Origin: Rubrivivax sp.
GTDB lineage: Bacteria > Pseudomonadota > Gammaproteobacteria > Burkholderiales > Burkholderiaceae_C
Length of the DNA: 64,000 nucleotides
Assembly (NCBI GenBank): GCA_021300575.1
Contig: JAJTDM010000019.1
Location: 1-64,000, forward strand
Reading direction: 5' to 3'
Shown here: positions 62,236 to 64,000 of the stretch, piece by piece
Layout of the letters: every line of letters begins with the position of its first letter
Numbering within the stretch: the stretch's first letter is position 1
Program-made: the position numbers and the translations under genes
Notes under the pieces: model-generated
Told to the model about the DNA's origin: nothing
Seen by the model: the letters and a program-made list of their open reading frames with translations, nothing else
Databases searched by the model: none

Positions 62236-63735
62236 TCAGGCGGCGGTGTCCAGGGCGGGTTGGGGCTCTTGCTGCGCTTCCTGCAGGAACCGCAGCACCA
62301 GGTTGCGGGCCACCAGCGAGCGGTAGGCCCAGGTGGCGCGCAGGCCGTCGCGCGCCGTGAAGCTCTGGGCAATCGCCGCGTCCAGTGCCGCAGCGCTCAC
62401 GGCCGCGGGGGTCTGGCCTTCCAGCACCGCTTCCAGCTTGGGGGCGCGGCAGGGCGAGGGGGCCAGGCCGTTGTAGGCCAGCCGCACGCCCTTCAGGCGC
62501 CCACCCACCAGTTCGAAACTCAGCGCGGCGCAGGTGGCCGAGATGTCCTGTTCGAAGCGCTTGCTGATCTTGTGGGCGCGGAAGACCTGGCCCTTTCGCG
62601 GCTTGGGCAGCAGCACGGCCTCGATCAGTTCACCCGGCTGCAGCACGCTGCGCTTCTGGCCGGTGTAGAACTTGTCCAAGGCCACCTCGCGCTGGCGCTC
62701 GCCCTGGCGCAGCACCAGGGTGGCGCCGAGTGCCATCAGGCAGGGCATGGAGTCGCCGATGGGCGAGCCGTTTGCGATGTTGCCGGCCAGCGTGGCGGTG
62801 GAGCGGATGGGCGGCGAGCCAAAGCGGCGCAGCACTTCCGCAAAGTCGGGGTAGGCCTGGGCGACCAGCGTCTCCACGGCCGACAGCGGCACCTGCGCGC
62901 CGATGCGCCAGGCGGACGGCGTCTCCTGCACACGCTTGAGCTCGGCCACATTGCCGAGGTAGACGATGTGGGACGGGCGCGAGAACTGCTTGTTGACTTG
63001 CAGGCCGATCTCGGTGCTGCCCGCCAGCAGCGTGGCTTGCGGGTGGCGGGTGAGATAGGTGGTCACCTCGGCCAAGGTGGCAGGAGAGACGAACTCGCTG
63101 CCCTTGCGGGTGCGCACCACGGGCTGCACGATGATCTCCCCGTCCAGCGAGAACGTGGGCTCCTGCGCGCGCTGGATCTCCTTGAGCAGGGGGACATCGG
63201 CACGGTCGTCGATCTTCAGCGCCGCCGGCCCAGCCTGGCAGGCCTTCAGGGTGGCGTCGACGATGGGCTTGTAGCCGGTGCACCGGCACAGGTTGCCGCT
63301 GAGCGCGTCGTTGACCTGCTGGCGGTTGGGGCAAGGGTTGTGCTGCACCAGGCCGGTCAGGCTCATCACGATCCCGGGCGTGCAGAAGCCGCACTGCGAG
63401 CCGTGGCACTCGACCATGGCCTGCTGCACCGGGTGCAGCGTGCCGTCGCCCTTGCGCAGGCTCTCCACCGTCTTGACGGACTTGCCGTCCAGTGTGGGCA
63501 GCAACTGGATGCAGCTGTTGACCGAGATGTAGTCCACCGCCGTGCCGGCCTGGTTCAGTTCGCCCACCAGCACCACGCAGGCGCCGCAGTCGCCTTCGGC
63601 GCAGCCTTCCTTGGTGCCGGTGCGGTGGAGCTGCTCGCGCAGGTAGTCCAGCACCGTGGTGGTGCGGCGCTTGCCCTGGGCTTCGACGATCTCGCCGTCC
63701 AACACGAAACGGACGGAATTGGTGACTTCACTCAT
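62236..63735 (-). CDS. xdhA: Xanthine dehydrogenase set 2, iron-sulfur/FAD subunit
   Basis: A 499-residue subunit. The first 2Fe-2S site is GTKEGCAEGDCGAC, the second CGFCTPGIVMSL and LCRCTGYKPI. FAD-binding parts are LLAGSTEIGLQVNKQ and STATLAGNIANGSPIGDSMP. It heads the set 2 operon. Upstream, a 125-base gap separates it from the end of uraH on the same strand, so it could be a continuation of a purine-degradation transcript. Confidence 0.95.
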   Translation of the reverse strand: MSEVTNSVRFVLDGEIVEAQGKRRTTTVLDYLREQLHRTGTKEGCAEGDCGACVVLVGELNQAGTAVDYISVNSCIQLLPTLDGKSVKTVESLRKGDGTLHPVQQAMVECHGSQCGFCTPGIVMSLTGLVQHNPCPNRQQVNDALSGNLCRCTGYKPIVDATLKACQAGPAALKIDDRADVPLLKEIQRAQEPTFSLDGEIIVQPVVRTRKGSEFVSPATLAEVTTYLTRHPQATLLAGSTEIGLQVNKQFSRPSHIVYLGNVAELKRVQETPSAWRIGAQVPLSAVETLVAQAYPDFAEVLRRFGSPPIRSTATLAGNIANGSPIGDSMPCLMALGATLVLRQGERQREVALDKFYTGQKRSVLQPGELIEAVLLPKPRKGQVFRAHKISKRFEQDISATCAALSFELVGGRLKGVRLAYNGLAPSPCRAPKLEAVLEGQTPAAVSAAALDAAIAQSFTARDGLRATWAYRSLVARNLVLRFLQEAQQEPQPALDTAA

Positions 63736-63825
63736 GGCTTCGGGACCTCTGCAATCGTCAATCGATTCTAGGGGCCGGCCAAAGGTGAACGCGGCCGGCG
63801 CGGGCCCTCGGGCACGTCAGCACTT

Positions 63826-63869
63826 GGTCAGGGCCCGCTCAGTGCCCGGTCAGGACCCGCTTAAGACCC
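63826..63869. repeat. Two tandem imperfect 22-base repeats
   Basis: Two adjacent copies, both starting GGTCAGG and ending CCC (63826-63847 and 63848-63869), agree at 17 of 22 positions. The second copy includes the uraH stop codon. Function unknown. Confidence 0.4.
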
Positions 63870-64000
63870 GCGGTACGTGCTGTAAGTCCAGGGCGTGCAG
63901 ACCAAGGGCACGTGGTAGTGCTGGCTGGCGTGGGCGATGCCGAAGTCCAGCGGTACCTGGTCCAGGAACGGCGGGTCGGGCAACGCCACACCCTGGCGCC
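63861..64000 (-). CDS. uraH: 5-hydroxyisourate hydrolase, C-terminal part
   Basis: The gene is cut by the right window edge; only the last 46 or so codons are present, with TAA at 63863-63861. The translation has [16 protein letters not shown], then [19 protein letters not shown], the characteristic C-terminus of transthyretin-like HIU hydrolases with their YRGS tail. It hydrolyses 5-hydroxyisourate formed from urate, the step after xanthine dehydrogenase and urate oxidase, and so extends the purine pathway of this region. Confidence 0.88.
   Translation of the reverse strand, partial: RQGVALPDPPFLDQVPLDFGIAHASQHYHVPLVCTPWTYSTYRGS

Noticed and set aside
1..64000. CRISPR array, tRNA/rRNA gene, prophage or defence island
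   Set aside because: No regularly spaced repeats, cloverleaf-like sequences, phage structural genes or recognisable defence proteins were found on reading both strands.

Overview
The window is high-GC DNA from a flagellated Gram-negative bacterium, most likely a betaproteobacterium of the order Burkholderiales. This is inferred from the flagellar gene order, the paired xanthine dehydrogenases and the protein sequences. It holds about 58 protein genes or remnants. No rRNA, tRNA or CRISPR array was seen.

Bases 1-14570 are a cell-surface polysaccharide island. The left edge has the tail of an unknown gene and a decayed IS1595-type transposase. A plus-strand operon follows (650-6213): the heptose bisphosphate phosphatase gmhB, a glycosyltransferase-methyltransferase fusion, two further glycosyltransferase-like proteins and a GDP-fucose-synthase-like reductase. 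It converges on a nine-gene minus-strand operon (14569 down to 6232): heptose kinase hddA, a compact split thiamine-diphosphate enzyme, a PLP sugar dehydrase with His instead of the usual Lys, guanylyltransferase hddC, isomerase gmhA, an extended SDR, a glycosyltransferase and a B12-type radical SAM protein. Together gmhA, hddA, gmhB and hddC make GDP-D-glycero-D-manno-heptose. The extra enzymes suggest it is converted into a deoxygenated and possibly carbon-branched sugar. This is the best candidate for an undescribed pathway here.

Bases 14817-42376 are mostly motility genes. A GT2 protein and an O-GlcNAc-transferase-like GT41 protein precede two tandem short flagellins, fliD, fliS and fliT. 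fliE is inverted, and then comes the export, basal-body and switch operon fliF to fliR. A soluble hybrid kinase with a LuxR-type regulator and a large FtsX-like permease separate this block from a third, longer flagellin that is followed by a second GT2-TPR protein. Several sigma-28-like promoters can be read directly. The glycosyltransferases beside flagellin genes suggest flagellin glycosylation.

Bases 42394-64000 are catabolic. A Rieske oxygenase, a BMP-type ABC importer (one permease frameshifted), two xanthine dehydrogenase sets and the end of a 5-hydroxyisourate hydrolase gene point to purine uptake and oxidation. Between the two xanthine dehydrogenase sets is an oxidative hexuronate pathway: uronate dehydrogenase (with an internal deletion), an SMP-30 lactonase, glucarate and galactarate dehydratases and a ketodeoxyglucarate aldolase. 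A small cyclic-nucleotide-binding protein is also here.
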